Shown in pieces: positions 48,381 to 60,031 of a stretch of 64,000 bases of DNA (positions are counted from its first letter, which is position 1; the number at the start of each line of letters is the position of its first letter). The notes under the pieces were generated by a model that saw nothing but the letters and a program-made list of their open reading frames with translations, was not told the DNA's origin and ran no database searches. Made by a program: the position numbers and the translations under genes. The DNA is from Branchiostoma floridae (taxonomy: Eukaryota > Chordata > Leptocardii > Amphioxiformes > Branchiostomatidae), in NCBI RefSeq assembly GCF_000003815.2, contig NC_049988.1:23388018-23452017 (forward strand), written 5' to 3'.

Positions 48381-49739
48381 CGGTTAGGTACTAGGTTATA
48401 CTTGGTTATGAAACAAAAGGAAATAGACTGCTCCATGCGCTGATTTGCATAAGAAGAGATCAAACAAAATGTTAACACTATGTTGGCAGGAAAAAACATT
48501 AAGGATTTGTGGTCATTTGTAGGCAAATTTATCCCATGTTTGGAACTCAACAGGCAAATTATACTCCCTATAAGTGAGTTAGCGTAGTTATTTCTGTACA
48601 GACTAGTGCACAGTGAGCCTTTGCTCTGCCAGTTATGTAAACGTTAGAAAACAAGACCTATGGAAACAGTTTAAAAATTCAGGGGAAGAATACAACGGTT
48701 TGTGTCTTCAGTAGATTTCCTGACGAAACCGAACCGTTAAAAAGTTTGAGTTCATCCGTGTCCAACAATAATGGTTAGGGAGATTAATTGCAGTTTTTTT
48801 TTTATTCCAGCGAGCTTCCAAGATTGTTGTCATCTTGAAATCATGTCAGTCACTCATAAGATAGTGAACAAGAAATTTTCATTTTCATTTCATTTTCAAG
48901 AGGATATACGCCTTTGTGCCAATTTCAACTCGGTCACACACAAAAATGTGTGTGATAAAACCACTTGTAATACTTTTTCACTTATCCTTGTGCTTGATTC
49001 TAAAACAAAAAGAAAGGGATGTGACATGATATGATGGATTTGTTAAAAGAGAAATTAAAAAAAAAATTATTTGCGAAGGATAACTACAAACTACCATAGT
49101 TTGCAAGAAAGACAAAAACTTTATTACGTCTTATATTTATTGGTGAAAGTCAGATTCGGAAAGATGACAAATCTCAAGTATATTACAGTACACATGTGTC
49201 TGTGTCGCCAACTGTCCGTTAACTTCTCTGGTGTGTATCTGTCTATTCGGTAAATTTCTACTTTCTTTCCAGCAACACGTGGAACCTGGTAGAGGGTAGT
49301 CCTAAAAACTCATTGAGCACAGACTTCCGATGCCAGTCCCTCAAATCTTGTTCCAGGTTGATATATAAAAAATGTAATCATTTTCTAATATGCTGATAAT
49401 TGAAAACGATAAAACTTAAGACTAAACAGAAATCTCAGCATAGCCCCTTAAATTGGTCGTGATCTGCTTGAACATAACGGTTTCCTTGTTATTTTGGAGC
49501 CATTGTCAACTTTGACATTCTAAAACATACCACAACTAAATGGACTCAGTATATATATATTGCTGTGTGAAAAGTTTACCCGGACACTCATCATACCTTG
49601 ATCATCTCAGAACTACAGATGTCACATGGCCTAGTGTAGTCATCATGAAATAAAAATAGGTTGCCAAAAGTACTTCCCGAGACGCCGAAATGCGTACTGC
49701 AGGATGATTTCAAGTTACGGCTTAAGAGTCGGCATTGAC

Positions 49740-49810
49740 AGAGCAGTCAAGACATGTTTATATAATGACTGAATGGGTGAATAAAACCGGTTCGACAGGT
49801 TGTACTTGAC
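49740..49810 (-). promoter_or_regulatory. Relic TATA-class promoter
   Basis: TATATAAA (49757-49764) with ATTCAGTCATTATATAAAC and CCGGTTTTATTCACCC matches the promoter at 48350 in order and spacing. No exon donor or coding exon follows. Confidence 0.5.
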
Positions 49811-49813
49811 AAT

Positions 49814-50258
49814 AGAGTGGGTATCGGTACAGTGTACTGGTACAAAACCGGTTTTTCTTATTGGACCGGTCCGGAAAAAACGGACTTGAAAAAAAAATTG
49901 GTAGACCGAATGATGGACCTATTGGAAATTGAACAGATTATATTATCAGGTATTCACATGTTTTGGGGCTTACCGGTCGAAGAAAATAAAAATAGCAATA
50001 GCGTAGAGTTTGTAGTATTTCCTATCAAGTTTTACAGCCAATCTTACAAAGGCAGTAAGCCTCTTAAAACGCCAGTGGGAGTCGAATACTCCACTGAAAA
50101 TATGTCTCTGAGGCGAAATGGACCATTGTTTTCAGTATCGTCCATTCGAAAGTTCTCACATAATGAATCAGGTCCAGGTTCAGGTCCGGACAAGGACCGA
50201 ATCCTCTGGACCTGAACCGGACCTGAATTTTCTGTACCGGTACCCGCCCGACCCGCCC
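49814..50258. mobile_element. MITE with GGGTAYCGGTAC ends
   Basis: Left GTGGGTATCGGTACAGTGTA and right (reversed) GCGGGTACCGGTACAGAAAA act as inverted termini; the interior is rich in CCGGACC/GGTCCGG words. The short open frames inside are incidental. Confidence 0.5.
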
Positions 50259-50839
50259 CTACTTTACAACGACAAAAAGTGAAGTACACAGTCCCTGATT
50301 TACAGATTTGCATAACGGAAACCAGACATCGTAAGACAAAGACTTATCAGTGCCTGGGAATAGTTGTTGAGACAACAAAGCCTTGAGTCGACTTTCAAAT
50401 CGTTTTAGATAAAGGGCATTTATCTTCGTGTCGCTGTTGAAAATGGCGGGTTAACTGAATCAAGGGTCAACATTTCCGATAGTGATAGGTCAAAGTTAAC
50501 CTGTAGGCCTGATTACCCTCGCCAAACAAAAGTTGGCCTACTATAGCATAGGTATATTACAAGGGATATCGTAGCATTCGTCTAGTGTAGTTTTTGGTCT
50601 AGTCTGATGTCATGTGCCCATTTGGCCCTTGTCTGGGGCAACATTGACGGGAAAAGGAAGGCTAAGAGATATGATAAAGATTAACGGTATACCATGTTTT
50701 AGTTAAAACTAAACGAGATCACGTAAATTCTACATATCTCGAGTAGCATAAAGCTGCAACTAATTCTAAACTCTAACTCTTCTTGTTTATCTACAGTAAA
50801 AAAAGAAAACGATCTCGATCCAGTTTTAGCTCACTGAAG
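50259..50839. other. Unassigned spacer
   Basis: Nothing recognised. Confidence 0.35.
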
Positions 50840-51089
50840 AGCTAGTCTTCCACTGGTCGTGACAGAGAAGACATACGTACATTATTTACAGGTTCATTGT
50901 ACCGGGGAAATTCCCCTAGCTCTTTTCGAAAATCACAATGAACAGTGGACCACGGCTTAACGTCCTGTCCTAAGGACTGCAACCATTTCTGGTAGCGTGC
51001 ATGTCGGGTGAGCGACACAGCCGGAATGGAACTCACGGCTTCTAGTTCCAGAGGCAGGGCCGCTAACCACTGGACTACGTGCGCTACTG
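50840..51089 (-). mobile_element. tRNA-derived SINE
   Basis: Minus strand starts GTAGCGCACGTAGTCCAGTG with GTTAGCGGC (A box region), then GTGAGTTCCATTCCGGC (B box, slightly altered), followed by a tRNA-unrelated body ending ACGTATGTCTTCTCTG. The head is a clear tRNA relative, but the anticodon arm is not intact. Confidence 0.65.
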
Positions 51090-51719
51090 TATACAGTGAA
51101 ATATGAAGTGACAACTCTAGTAGATAAACCGCAACTGTTGACGTTAAAGCAGCGTCTTTCCCTGTAACTTACTGTTACCATTGTCCCCGACATTTAACAT
51201 TGGGTACATGTTTTGTCAGAATTACTTTGACTTCTTTCCGTCGTAGACATCCAGTTAATGATATCTTCAATAGAGAAAGCATCTTTTTTTTTCTCCACAT
51301 TTTATTCTTCATTCACAATGTTACAATCAATGATACAATGAAGTGTGTAAGTAACCATGGTAACAAACAATAACAAAATAGATTACGTCAAATATACACA
51401 TATATATAACGAGCTATTATATTTTACAACATGTCCCCTGACTTCAGTACTACACTAGTACTGTCTGAAAAAAGTATGAACGTTGGCACTAAAGAACTTA
51501 GCTCTTAGAGAAATAGAGAAAGCATCTGCTCATGCAACTAGATTGGAAACGGTTTGACATTTCAGACAGACGATATTTCACCGACGATGATTCTTTAGGT
51601 TTGATTATGAAACAAATGTGATATATGCTGATTTCCATAGATACGGTTTCTAGCTGCAGGAAAACAAAGACAGCAAATAACATCTAGCAAGAAAGACAAC
51701 AAAACGTAACGTGTCTTAG

Positions 51720-51725
51720 TTTATT
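51720..51725 (-). promoter_or_regulatory. Poly(A) signal AATAAA of the 7-finger gene
   Basis: TTTATTGAAGAAAC on the plus strand, about 470 bp beyond the stop codon, in the cluster-wide context. Confidence 0.6.
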
Positions 51726-52198
51726 GAAGAAACTGAAATGCCCAAAGTATAAAAATCTCTAGGAGCTTGCAGCAGTTTCTGAAGACAAACATATAACGTT
51801 ATTATGGCTAACAACATATACAACTAACATGTTTCCATTGCTAATTCCAAACGTTTAGGATCTACAGTATATCTATGCATTTACAATGATTAGTGACGTG
51901 GTAGAAAGCTATAAACCACGACGCCTTTACATCAAGCGGACGATGCCTTTAACGGTGTCTGCCACTAGTGTGCAAACAATCAATCGTAGTTTAATTAACG
52001 AAAACGCAAGTTCTAGTCTACAACGGGACCATTAAATAAGCGACATAAATGTTTGCTATATCGTAATCCGGTTCCCGTTATTCTTGGTTTTACAGTGGAT
52101 TCATGGGTAGACATGATGTCTATAGCGTACACACGATACCCATATAAACACATGTGGATTGTAGGTACGTTTTGAACGTTTAACCGTATGACGATTGT

Positions 52199-52939
52199 CT
52201 AGGTCTTAACTATCATGCCGAAGGAATGTGGCATTTGTTGCCGTCCGACTTTCCATGTGTATGTTGGACCATCAGACATTGACGGTAATGATAGGTCTCC
52301 ACCAGTGTGAGTCTGCATGTGTACCTTCAGATGAGTAAAATAACGAAAGCTTTTGTTGCATTTTTCACATCTGTACGGTTTCTGTTCGGTGTGAGTTTGC
52401 ATGTGACGCTTCAGTTGACCCAGCACACGAAACTTCTTGCAGCACTCACCGCAACTATACGGTTTCTCACCGGTGTGAGTTCTCATGTGTTTTTTCAGGG
52501 AACCTCGCTCATTGAACCGTTTACAGCACGTCTCGCACTTGTAAGGTTTTTCCCCTGTGTGAGTCCGCATGTGAGTCTTCAGATTAGATGACTGACTGAA
52601 GCTTTTGTTGCAGTGTTCACACTTGTACGGTTTCTCACCAGTGTGAGTCCTCATGTGTAGCGTTAGATTGTCCAGCTGACGGAACTGCCGACCGCATTCC
52701 TCACAACTGTATGGTCTCTCCTCTGTGTGAATCCGGATGTGCTTCGAAAGGTTTCCTAGTTGATTAAACCTTCTGCCACATTCACCACACTGGTATGGGC
52801 GCTCGCCATTGTGAGTTTGCAGGTGTCGATTTAGGACACTTTTAAAGCGAAACTCCTTGTCACATTGGCTGCACTTGTGGGTACGGGGAGAATCCTGTCC
52901 ATCCTTTCCCTCCCCTTGTGTCAAATGTCTAGTCGCCAT
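52199..52939 (-). CDS. C2H2 zinc-finger protein, 7 fingers
   Basis: A single coding exon (acceptor TTCTTGCAG at 52957) starts at the ATG in AACATGGCG (52939; the open frame extends three codons further without another ATG). [20 protein letters not shown] precedes seven C2H2 fingers. Finger 1 ([10 protein letters not shown]) and the linkers HNGERP, HTEERP and HTEQKP are more diverged than in neighbouring genes. The last finger is followed by [18 protein letters not shown] and a short tail. It lacks the LDDVRRK leader of the other cluster members and uses the TATA-class promoter, so it is a separate subfamily. Predicted to be a nuclear DNA-binding protein; targets unknown. Confidence 0.92.
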   Translation of the reverse strand: MATRHLTQGEGKDGQDSPRTHKCSQCDKEFRFKSVLNRHLQTHNGERPYQCGECGRRFNQLGNLSKHIRIHTEERPYSCEECGRQFRQLDNLTLHMRTHTGEKPYKCEHCNKSFSQSSNLKTHMRTHTGEKPYKCETCCKRFNERGSLKKHMRTHTGEKPYSCGECCKKFRVLGQLKRHMQTHTEQKPYRCEKCNKSFRYFTHLKVHMQTHTGGDLSLPSMSDGPTYTWKVGRQQMPHSFGMIVKT

Positions 52940-53368
52940 GTTGATCACTCAAGATCCTGCAAGAATAATACAAAACAACAACTAATTTACAAAATGGAGA
53001 TTTTAGCTGTCTGCTGAATTAGACAAACATGTTATTTCATTTAAACTTCTTATGACTTATCTCGCTTCTGACTTTTCAAAATAATGACAATCAACAGGCT
53101 CGAGCAAACATAGGTACACAATAACTAGTCGAAACGCTAATGTAAATAAATGCAAATGGTCAGCATTAGATAGATCGGGAGGATTGACGAAACCTATAAA
53201 ACCAGTCTACATACCGTACCGACAGACAACGTGCATTATTATGCTTTTTTGTTTTTGAACCGTCTAGTTCAAATTTACCGGACTTGATGCAATACTGCGA
53301 AAGTCAGCCCGGGTAGTGATGTTAACCTCCGTTTTAGGATTACAAAGGAAACCATAGTCAGTACTTAC

Positions 53369-53520
53369 CGAGATACGCTGATGCTCCGACTTAGTAATAC
53401 GCGATGTCTTCACGTCACCACAGATTCTCACGGCTTTAGAGCTGGTACTGACAAAACAGAGCAGACAAGACGGGTCTATATTGTGACTGCGTGGAAAAAC
53501 CGGTTCTGTAGTGAATGAAG
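53369..53520 (-). promoter_or_regulatory. Exon 1 donor and TATA-like promoter of the 7-finger gene (class B)
   Basis: Minus strand ATCTCG/GTAAGTACTG is the donor (last exon base 53369). AATATAGA (53475-53482) and AACCGGTTTTTCCACG upstream parallel the modules at 48350 and 49757. Confidence 0.55.
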
Positions 53521-53565
53521 ACAATTTTAGATGTCCAATAGGAAACGTATTGTAAGACAATTTTA

Positions 53566-54207
53566 GACTGAAGACAATTTGGATTCCAAAATGGTAAGGC
53601 AAAGTCAAGCTGAAGAAAATTTTGGATTTCAATGGGAAAGTTGAGACACAGTTGTGCTATGGGATCACCAGTGTCGTCTATACTATACACCTTTCTCACG
53701 CGGTGGCCATGATAGATCGAACACGAGGTCAATGAGGCAAACAGACAAAACTTATTTCTAAAATCAGCTCCCATTTACTTTTCCCCCAAGCCACACAAAT
53801 TTCCATAATGTAAGATCAAATAAAAAAAATATTTTACCTTATGTTATGCACCAAAAGATGTAGCAATTAAGAGTAGCATAGACTGATCTCATAGTCCCTT
53901 AAGAGATGTAAAATAAAATAATGCATAATAATGCAAATATTTGACGGACATGCAGCCATTCTCTTATTGGTGGCTTTCCTAACTGGCAGGCTATCATTCG
54001 TTGTACTGCTAATTATGATGGAGTCTTTTGTTTGCCATATTGAACTCGTTTTAGATTAGTTAGTTAGTTCTTGTAACCAAGACGACAGGGGCCAATTGAC
54101 TCATTTGCATTAACTGTGTCTTAGCTTTGTTTCCCATTGAAATCCAAGATTGTCTTCAGCTTGACTTCGACTTACCTTTTTGGAATCCAAATTGTCTTCA
54201 GCCGAGT
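53566..54207. mobile_element. Foldback element upstream of the 7-finger promoter
   Basis: 53566-53655 (GAAGACAATTTGGATTCCAA, GTCAAGCTGAAG, GGATTTCAATGGGAAA) is repeated in inverse at 54115-54207, enclosing ~460 bp of unassigned sequence. Confidence 0.65.
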
Positions 54208-55790
54208 CAATATTGGTTTTTTATTGCAATTTACGGCATTTTCCCAACTCTTTTTCTGCGAGGATAACACTGTCCAACTTTTTGCTGTCCCGTGATGGTT
54301 GTTTCTGTAATAAGGCTATGTTTATTATATGGATTACTTCCTAGGCAGAGCCCATTATATAACTCTAATAAAAAAAGTTGTAGCGTGGACGCGCAATAAA
54401 GATTCTAGCAAAAGTACGACTCTGTGTAATCGAATATTGGTGGCCAACACTACGTGTATTGTGTTTCTTTATTTAAAAGTATGTATTGTTTATTCATGTT
54501 GTGGCTTTGGGAAACTGAAGAATAAAAACATCGACCCCTAGTGACTTTCCAAGATCTCGACATCCTGCGTTCTCTTGGTTGGGTTGATGAGTGAATGTGG
54601 GTACCCTATATTTCTCATGTGCTGAAAAATTCAAGGTGACATAGAAACTTGGTTTCTATTTATTTGAAAGCAACTGTTTACAAAATAGATAACTGTAAAC
54701 CATAAAAATGAAAGAGATTTGTTAGTAATCTGAAGTTGTCTAAGAAACGCATAACTGATTCTGGTCCTTTATTGTCCACCTAACTATACTCAAACTGTAA
54801 GCCTAAGTTACCTTCCTACCTGTTTACAAAACAGAGAAAAGCAAACTATCGAAATCTACAGCTAGAAATCTACAGCATCGATATTACTAATTCTTGAAAC
54901 CTCTGCTGGTTTTCTTTTTCCATCATCAGTCAAACTGTGAGCCTTAAATGAACAGTGTTAGATAGAGTTACTCTTCCTAATTTCACGTGAAGGAGGTAAA
55001 CATAAACTCCCACTGTTCATTTGTCAAGGAACAAACTTCTAGCTTATTACAAAACAATGAAAAGTTCCAACTCACAACAACAACGTTAAGTTCTTATTTG
55101 TTGCAAAACAATAAAAAAAGATTTTTCATCATAGAAGTGAAAACTAGGAATGAAAACACGATACACTTAAAAGTCTAAAATCTTAAAAATCTATTATTAT
55201 CTTGGGACGTACTTCGGTACTGTATAAAAATATGCCAATGAAAATACAAAAACGTTCTAGTTGTGGTTTTTGATTTGATTTGATTTATTCGGCTGTACAA
55301 TCATGAGAAATACAGCCTGGGCTACCCAACTAGCCGCAGGCTATTATCAAGGGCTAGCCCTGGTAACAATACAATATACAATAGACAATGTACAATAACA
55401 GCATTAACGATACAGGTAACTTTTGATACAGAGGCGATCCGTATTTACAGCTTGACTAGCAGTTTAGTTTGCTACGAAACAATCTAAACAACATCTACAA
55501 TACACCACCACAGAAGCTACAGGAAATGAACTTGAACAGGCTACACAAAATACAAAACTACAATCTTAGAAACTACATTCTAGAACACCACGGGTAACTG
55601 AACTTCATTATTAACATGGGATCAAAATGAAACACATAACAGAAAGGCTTGCGCCTCAATAACACGAACTGAACTGGCTTTACTGACAAAGTGTCAGTGC
55701 ATGTAACTTTTTAGGTTCAAGTGCTGACTAAACTGTCGGGTCTGATTCACTTCCCAACCTGGTGGCTTTATTATTAGTACAACTCACACC
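54208..55790. other. Spacer between zinc-finger units
   Basis: A candidate AATAAA (minus) at 54659-54664 may end the pseudogene unit. 55265-55400 (GATTTATTCGGCTGTACAAT, GGGCTAGCCCTGGTAACAAT) looks like a retroelement tail. Otherwise AT-rich. Confidence 0.45.
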
Positions 55791-56810
55791 TGTTTCTAAT
55801 CTGTGTCTTGTAAGATGACCAAGCTGACTGAAATGATTTCTTAACTCCACACACGTGTACAAGTTCTGTAGTGTGTACAAGTTCTGTAGTGTGAGTTGCC
55901 ATGTGTTTCTTCAGACTATACAGCCGACTGAACTGCCTGCTACACTCCCCACACTTGTAGGGTTTCTAACTTGTGTGAGTCCGCATATGGCCCTTCAGAT
56001 GACCCAGCCGACTAAACTGCTTCCAGCACTCCTCACACCTGTAGGGTTTCTCATCTGTGTGAGTCCGCATATGGTCCTTTAGATAACCCAGCCGACTAAA
56101 CTGCTTGCTGCACTCCTCACACTTGTAGGGTTTTTCACCTGTGTGAGTCCGCATATGGCCCTTTAAATGACCCAGCTGACTGAACTGCTTGTTGCACTCT
56201 TCGCACTTGTAGGGCTTTTCCCCTGTGTGGGTCCGCATGTGGGTCTTCAGATGACCCAGCTGACTGAACTGCCTACTGCACTCCTCACACCTGTAAGGTT
56301 TCTCCCCTGTGTGAGTCCGCATGTGAGTTTGCAGATCATCCAGCCGACTGAACTGCCTGCTGCACTCCTCACATTTGTAAGGTTTGTCGCCTGAGTCCTC
56401 ATGTGTTTCTGTAGACTACACAGCCGACTGAACTACCTGCTGCACTCCTCACATCTAAAGGGTTTCTCCCCAGTGTGAGTCCGCATGTGCTTCTTCAGAT
56501 TACCCAGGAGACTACACCGCTTACCACACTCCACACACCTGTAGGGCTTCTCACCCGTGTGAGTACGCAAGTGAATTTTCAGAGCATGGGACACTCCAAA
56601 CTGCCTGCTGCACTCGTCACACGTGTAGCGCTTTTCGCCTGTGTGAGTCCGCATGTGTCTCTTTAGATCACTCAGCCGACTGAACTGCCTGCTGCACTCC
56701 TCACACCTATGGAGTTTCTTCTCGCTGCTAGTGCTAGGTTCCACAGAAAAATCCTCTCTTTCCTTTCTCCGGACATCATTCAAAATCTCCATATCGCTTG
56801 TTGCTGCCAT
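55791..56810 (-). pseudogene. C2H2 zinc-finger pseudogene, 10-11 fingers
   Basis: Begins MAATSDMEILNDVRRK at 56810, with acceptor CTTCCAACAG at 56828. Three intact fingers are followed by damage: finger 4 has CAG changed to TAG (56433-56435), its linker lacks 4 bp (about 56389, shifting the frame), and after finger 9 the linker GGGGAG has become AGTTAG, a stop (55966-55968). A short duplication of an ACTGTAGTGT-like block follows finger 10, and a frameshifted finger remnant lies at 55800-55860. Fingers 5-9 remain open on their own. Promoter and exon 1 (58483) look undamaged, so a transcript encoding a three-finger product is possible. Confidence 0.88.
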
Positions 56811-57079
56811 CCTCCTTGATGCAAATTCTGTTGGAAGAAGACGAACAATCATTAGGCAACAGACGCTAGATTCTTAAGTATACTAACTTGTATGTAGATG
56901 TCCTTGATCGATGGTAACTTTCTTTATATGCATCTCCGGACTAAAAAGACCAAAGAATATTTAACCTCCCCAAGCCATTTCTGATTGTAAAACACTGTAA
57001 ATACAGAAATATTCACGATAGTTTGATGTTCACAGTTTTCGGGCTAATTGCAAACTCAAAACCATTACGAACGTTTTTG

Positions 57080-57923
57080 AACGAACGTCAGCTCGTTACA
57101 ACAGGCAGAAGCTTACAACGATCTAGTGAATGCAGCAAGACAGAGGCTCTTTGAAATCCAACAGAAAGGACACAACATACAAATTGAATGGTGCCCAGGC
57201 CACATGGGGGTTGAAGGAAACGAGCTAGCAGACATGCAAGCTAAGCTAGCTGCAGAAGAAGCTAAACACACAGAGAACAACACGACATGGACTAAGCAAC
57301 AAGCAATGAAGCACATAGAAGAACAAGCAGTAAAAAGATGGCAAAGAAGAAGAGAAAACCAAACAACTAGCAGCCACATGCAGAAAGCCAACACGAGTTT
57401 GAAGAAGAAATGCAGCACATGGGGGTCAAGAACGACTCAGATCTCTATAAACCAACTCGTGAGTGGACACACGGAGCTAAACGCCTACAAAAACTGGATT
57501 GACCCCACGGAGACACCAAACTGTAGCACATGCGGTACAAGGGAAAATATAGACCATTACATGTATGAATGCCCAAAATATGAGAACACCAGACAACATC
57601 TAAGGAAAGAAATTGACAACATATATGAAGACTACGGAATCCCTCAACAAGAAAGAACGATGGATGTTGTATCCCTAGCAGGAATGCGAAGCGACCTGAC
57701 GAACGAAGCAAACAAAAGGATGTATTTGGCGTTCACCAAATACATTGAAGACACGAGAAGGTTCGCCGAGCAGGTCTAGAATACCCCAAACACGCATATG
57801 CAAAGCACCAGTGTACAAGCACCAGCGAGGTCAACAAATCTAAGAGCACCCAGCAGAAAAAGCACCAAGAGACCATGTCTAGCGGAGAAGTAGACGTAAA
57901 ACAAGGACATCAACAACAACAAC
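57080..57923 (+). mobile_element. 5'-truncated non-LTR retrotransposon with (CAA)n tail
   Basis: Flanked by the 10-bp target duplication AACGTTTTTG (57070-57079 and 57924-57933). The 3' end is a CAA repeat (57911-57923). The insert is open from its first codon, as expected of 5' truncation during reverse transcription. It lies inside intron 1 of the zinc-finger pseudogene, in the opposite orientation. Confidence 0.9.
57081..57779 (+). CDS. RNase H C-terminal part and zinc knuckle of a non-LTR ORF2 (truncated)
   Basis: IEWCPGHMGVEGNELADMQA is the last conserved block of a type I RNase H domain (GNExAD with the catalytic Asp). Downstream CSTCGTRENIDHYMYEC is the C-x2-C-x7-H-x4-C knuckle found at the end of many non-LTR ORF2 proteins. 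Reverse transcriptase and endonuclease domains are absent, so this fragment cannot move itself. The RNase H plus CAA tail suggests an I-like clade. Still open to its stop at 57777, hence a fairly young insertion. Confidence 0.85.
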   Translation, partial: TNVSSLQQAEAYNDLVNAARQRLFEIQQKGHNIQIEWCPGHMGVEGNELADMQAKLAAEEAKHTENNTTWTKQQAMKHIEEQAVKRWQRRRENQTTSSHMQKANTSLKKKCSTWGSRTTQISINQLVSGHTELNAYKNWIDPTETPNCSTCGTRENIDHYMYECPKYENTRQHLRKEIDNIYEDYGIPQQERTMDVVSLAGMRSDLTNEANKRMYLAFTKYIEDTRRFAEQV

Positions 57924-57933
57924 AACGTTTTTG

Positions 57934-58482
57934 TTCTGTTAGCTACCCCCTTGTCTAAGCACTAAGTTAAAAAGCACACAGGTGCCGATGTCCAAGTTGT
58001 GATTCAGCCATCCCCAGGTTGAAATCGCTAGTGATTCGGTCCCTCCTCCCTATAGACAAATCCATCAAATTTTACCCCAAAGACATGGCCATTAATACAC
58101 ATGAACAGACTTGCATTGTAATTACATTTCAATACATAACCCCGGTATTCTTTTTTGAGGACCCTCCTTAAACCCCTTACAGGCCCGCGTTGTTTACATT
58201 ATCTTTTGCATTCCTCCACGTATCAGAAGGAGAACTAGAAACCCATTTAATTTATTTGTTCCCGTTCTGAAGTGAATAAAATGTTTGCAACGTACAATTC
58301 TAATATAAGATCTTCCACTAAGCTATATGATATGATAGCAATTTCAAGAAGACAGAGCCATTTTATACCCGGGCACCTGCCCGAAGCAAGGGCCTTGGTA
58401 GAAGCTTGCAACGCATAAATTGTTTCACGAAACGCCTTGTACCCATAGATGTCACCCTCAAATAATCAAGAGGTCGTCTTAC
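57934..58482. other. Pseudogene intron, part of a segmental duplication
   Basis: From about 58130 the sequence matches 63000 onward (CCTCCTTAAACCCCTTACAG, CCGCGTTGTTTACA, TCCTCCACGTATCAGAAGG, GAAACGCCTTGTACCCA), showing that the two zinc-finger units duplicated together with intron and promoter. Confidence 0.7.
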
Positions 58483-58680
58483 CTATAAAAACTGGAACTT
58501 CAGCCTTGCACAAACACCAGCCGGCTGCCTTAAACCGTGAAATGCTGGTCTTAGAATGTCTGAAATGACGAAAAATAATTATCTCTCCAGACCACGCGCC
58601 GTTCGTCACTTCACAGTGAACAGGAAGTCGGAATCGGATGACCCGGAAGTGTACTGTGATCAAGGGTCAATCCCTACCTC
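58483..58680 (-). promoter_or_regulatory. Exon 1 donor and promoter of the zinc-finger pseudogene (class A)
   Basis: Donor TTATAG/GTAAGACGAC (last exon base 58483), with ACAGGAAGTCGG and CCGGAAGT (ETS) and TGATCAAGGGTCA (58657-58669) upstream. Paralogous to 45660 and 63312 and apparently intact. Confidence 0.6.
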
Positions 58681-58849
58681 CTGGTTACTCAACTTTGTTT
58701 AACTATTGTCACGATCTGTCTCAATCGTGATTCATGACAGAAATGGTTCATCGTTCTTCGAAGCTGACATTGTGTAGACTTATTGTTCTGAGTAGGTCTT
58801 TGTGGTAATATTTGACATATCGTGCTACATTATAATTGCGGCCCTAATT

Positions 58850-58890
58850 TTTTTCTCCGCGTTTACTAAACGCAGAGAAAAAAAATTACG
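58850..58890. repeat. TTTTTTCTCCGCGTTT hairpin
   Basis: ATTTTTTTCTCCGCGTTT, ACT, AAACGCAGAGAAAAAAAT: a 17-18 bp stem with one mismatch and a 3-base loop. The matching position near 63655 in the sister unit lacks the right arm. Confidence 0.6.
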
Positions 58891-59098
58891 GGCAAAACGA
58901 AAACAAATTTCCTCCTATCCAAAATATTACATGTAATTGTCCGAACATCACAAAAAAACAGACATAATTATAGAAAAGATCTGACCCTTCACTTTCCACT
59001 GACTCAAAAAAATAGAACCCAATAAGTTATGATCTACAGTTATCTTTAAGACTAGAGTAGGCACATGCCATAATTTTCTACACTATCTGTCCGTCCCC

Positions 59099-60031
59099 CA
59101 CGGTGGTCAAATACGGGCTCAAAACCTCCCATGTCTAGCCGAATTCGAACCTTCTTCCATGATGTTCCATCTGACGTAATTCGAACCGAACCCGTGTTCT
59201 ATTTAGGTCATCTGCGGTCATTGCAGGTAAAACGGTGCTTTCTGGCATTTTCCCCCCAACTAACTTGAATCAGGCGAAAAATATAGTTTTTAACCAATAT
59301 AAACAATTTTCTGGACAGTACATCTATGCTTTCACTTTGTTTGGGACCTGTAATATGTAACGAAGCTACTGGCGTTTTTGTTGGTGACCTTGAATATCAT
59401 AAGTGTTGTTTACACCGGTATCAATTACACCCTCCCGCTCTCCGTGCGGCATGACATGCGTGTAAACATCGTTTAAGATCTCCACCAAGAAGAGTCCAAC
59501 ATAACTCATTGACGGCTCAAAATGACCGCAACGGTTTTGCCGAGATTTCTGTTTTTGGGATTTTTAAAAAATGCCTTAGATTTTGAATTATTGGTAATTA
59601 AGTGCGAAAAATACCATTTTTACGCATATTTTTGACTGTAACTTTACTTAAAATTAAAGATTAAAAAATCCCCAAAACAGAAAGTTTTATTTGCCTCTCA
59701 GATGACGAAAAATATAAAAATCGAGAATTTGCCATGGCACTTGCGGCCCATCTTATCAAGAGTATGGTCAAATTGAAGGCCTTCCTTGAAACAGAAAATA
59801 ATCGTCTTTGTAAGCAAAATCGAAACAAAACAACTATCTCAATTCAAACGGGAAGATTAAAACTATCTAAAATTGCGAATTTAATCTTATTTTGAATACA
59901 TTTTCCTTCTCATAACATCTTGTTTATTTTGAAATATTTTACGGTTAGCAAATAGTAGGCCTCTTGTAACCCGATACTCTGTCGAACTCGCATAGCAACG
60001 GGAAAGAATACCCTAGCAACCGACCGCCGTG
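59099..60031. mobile_element. CACGG-ended transposon, copy B (933 bp)
   Basis: Inverse of copy A (35622-36553), with CACGGTGGTCAAATAC at the left and GCAACCGACCGCCGTG at the right, flanked by CCC on both sides. Non-autonomous. It lies between two zinc-finger units. Confidence 0.8.

Noticed and set aside
49817-50215. 132-residue plus-strand frame
   Set aside because: Lies wholly within a MITE with GGTACCGG-rich termini.
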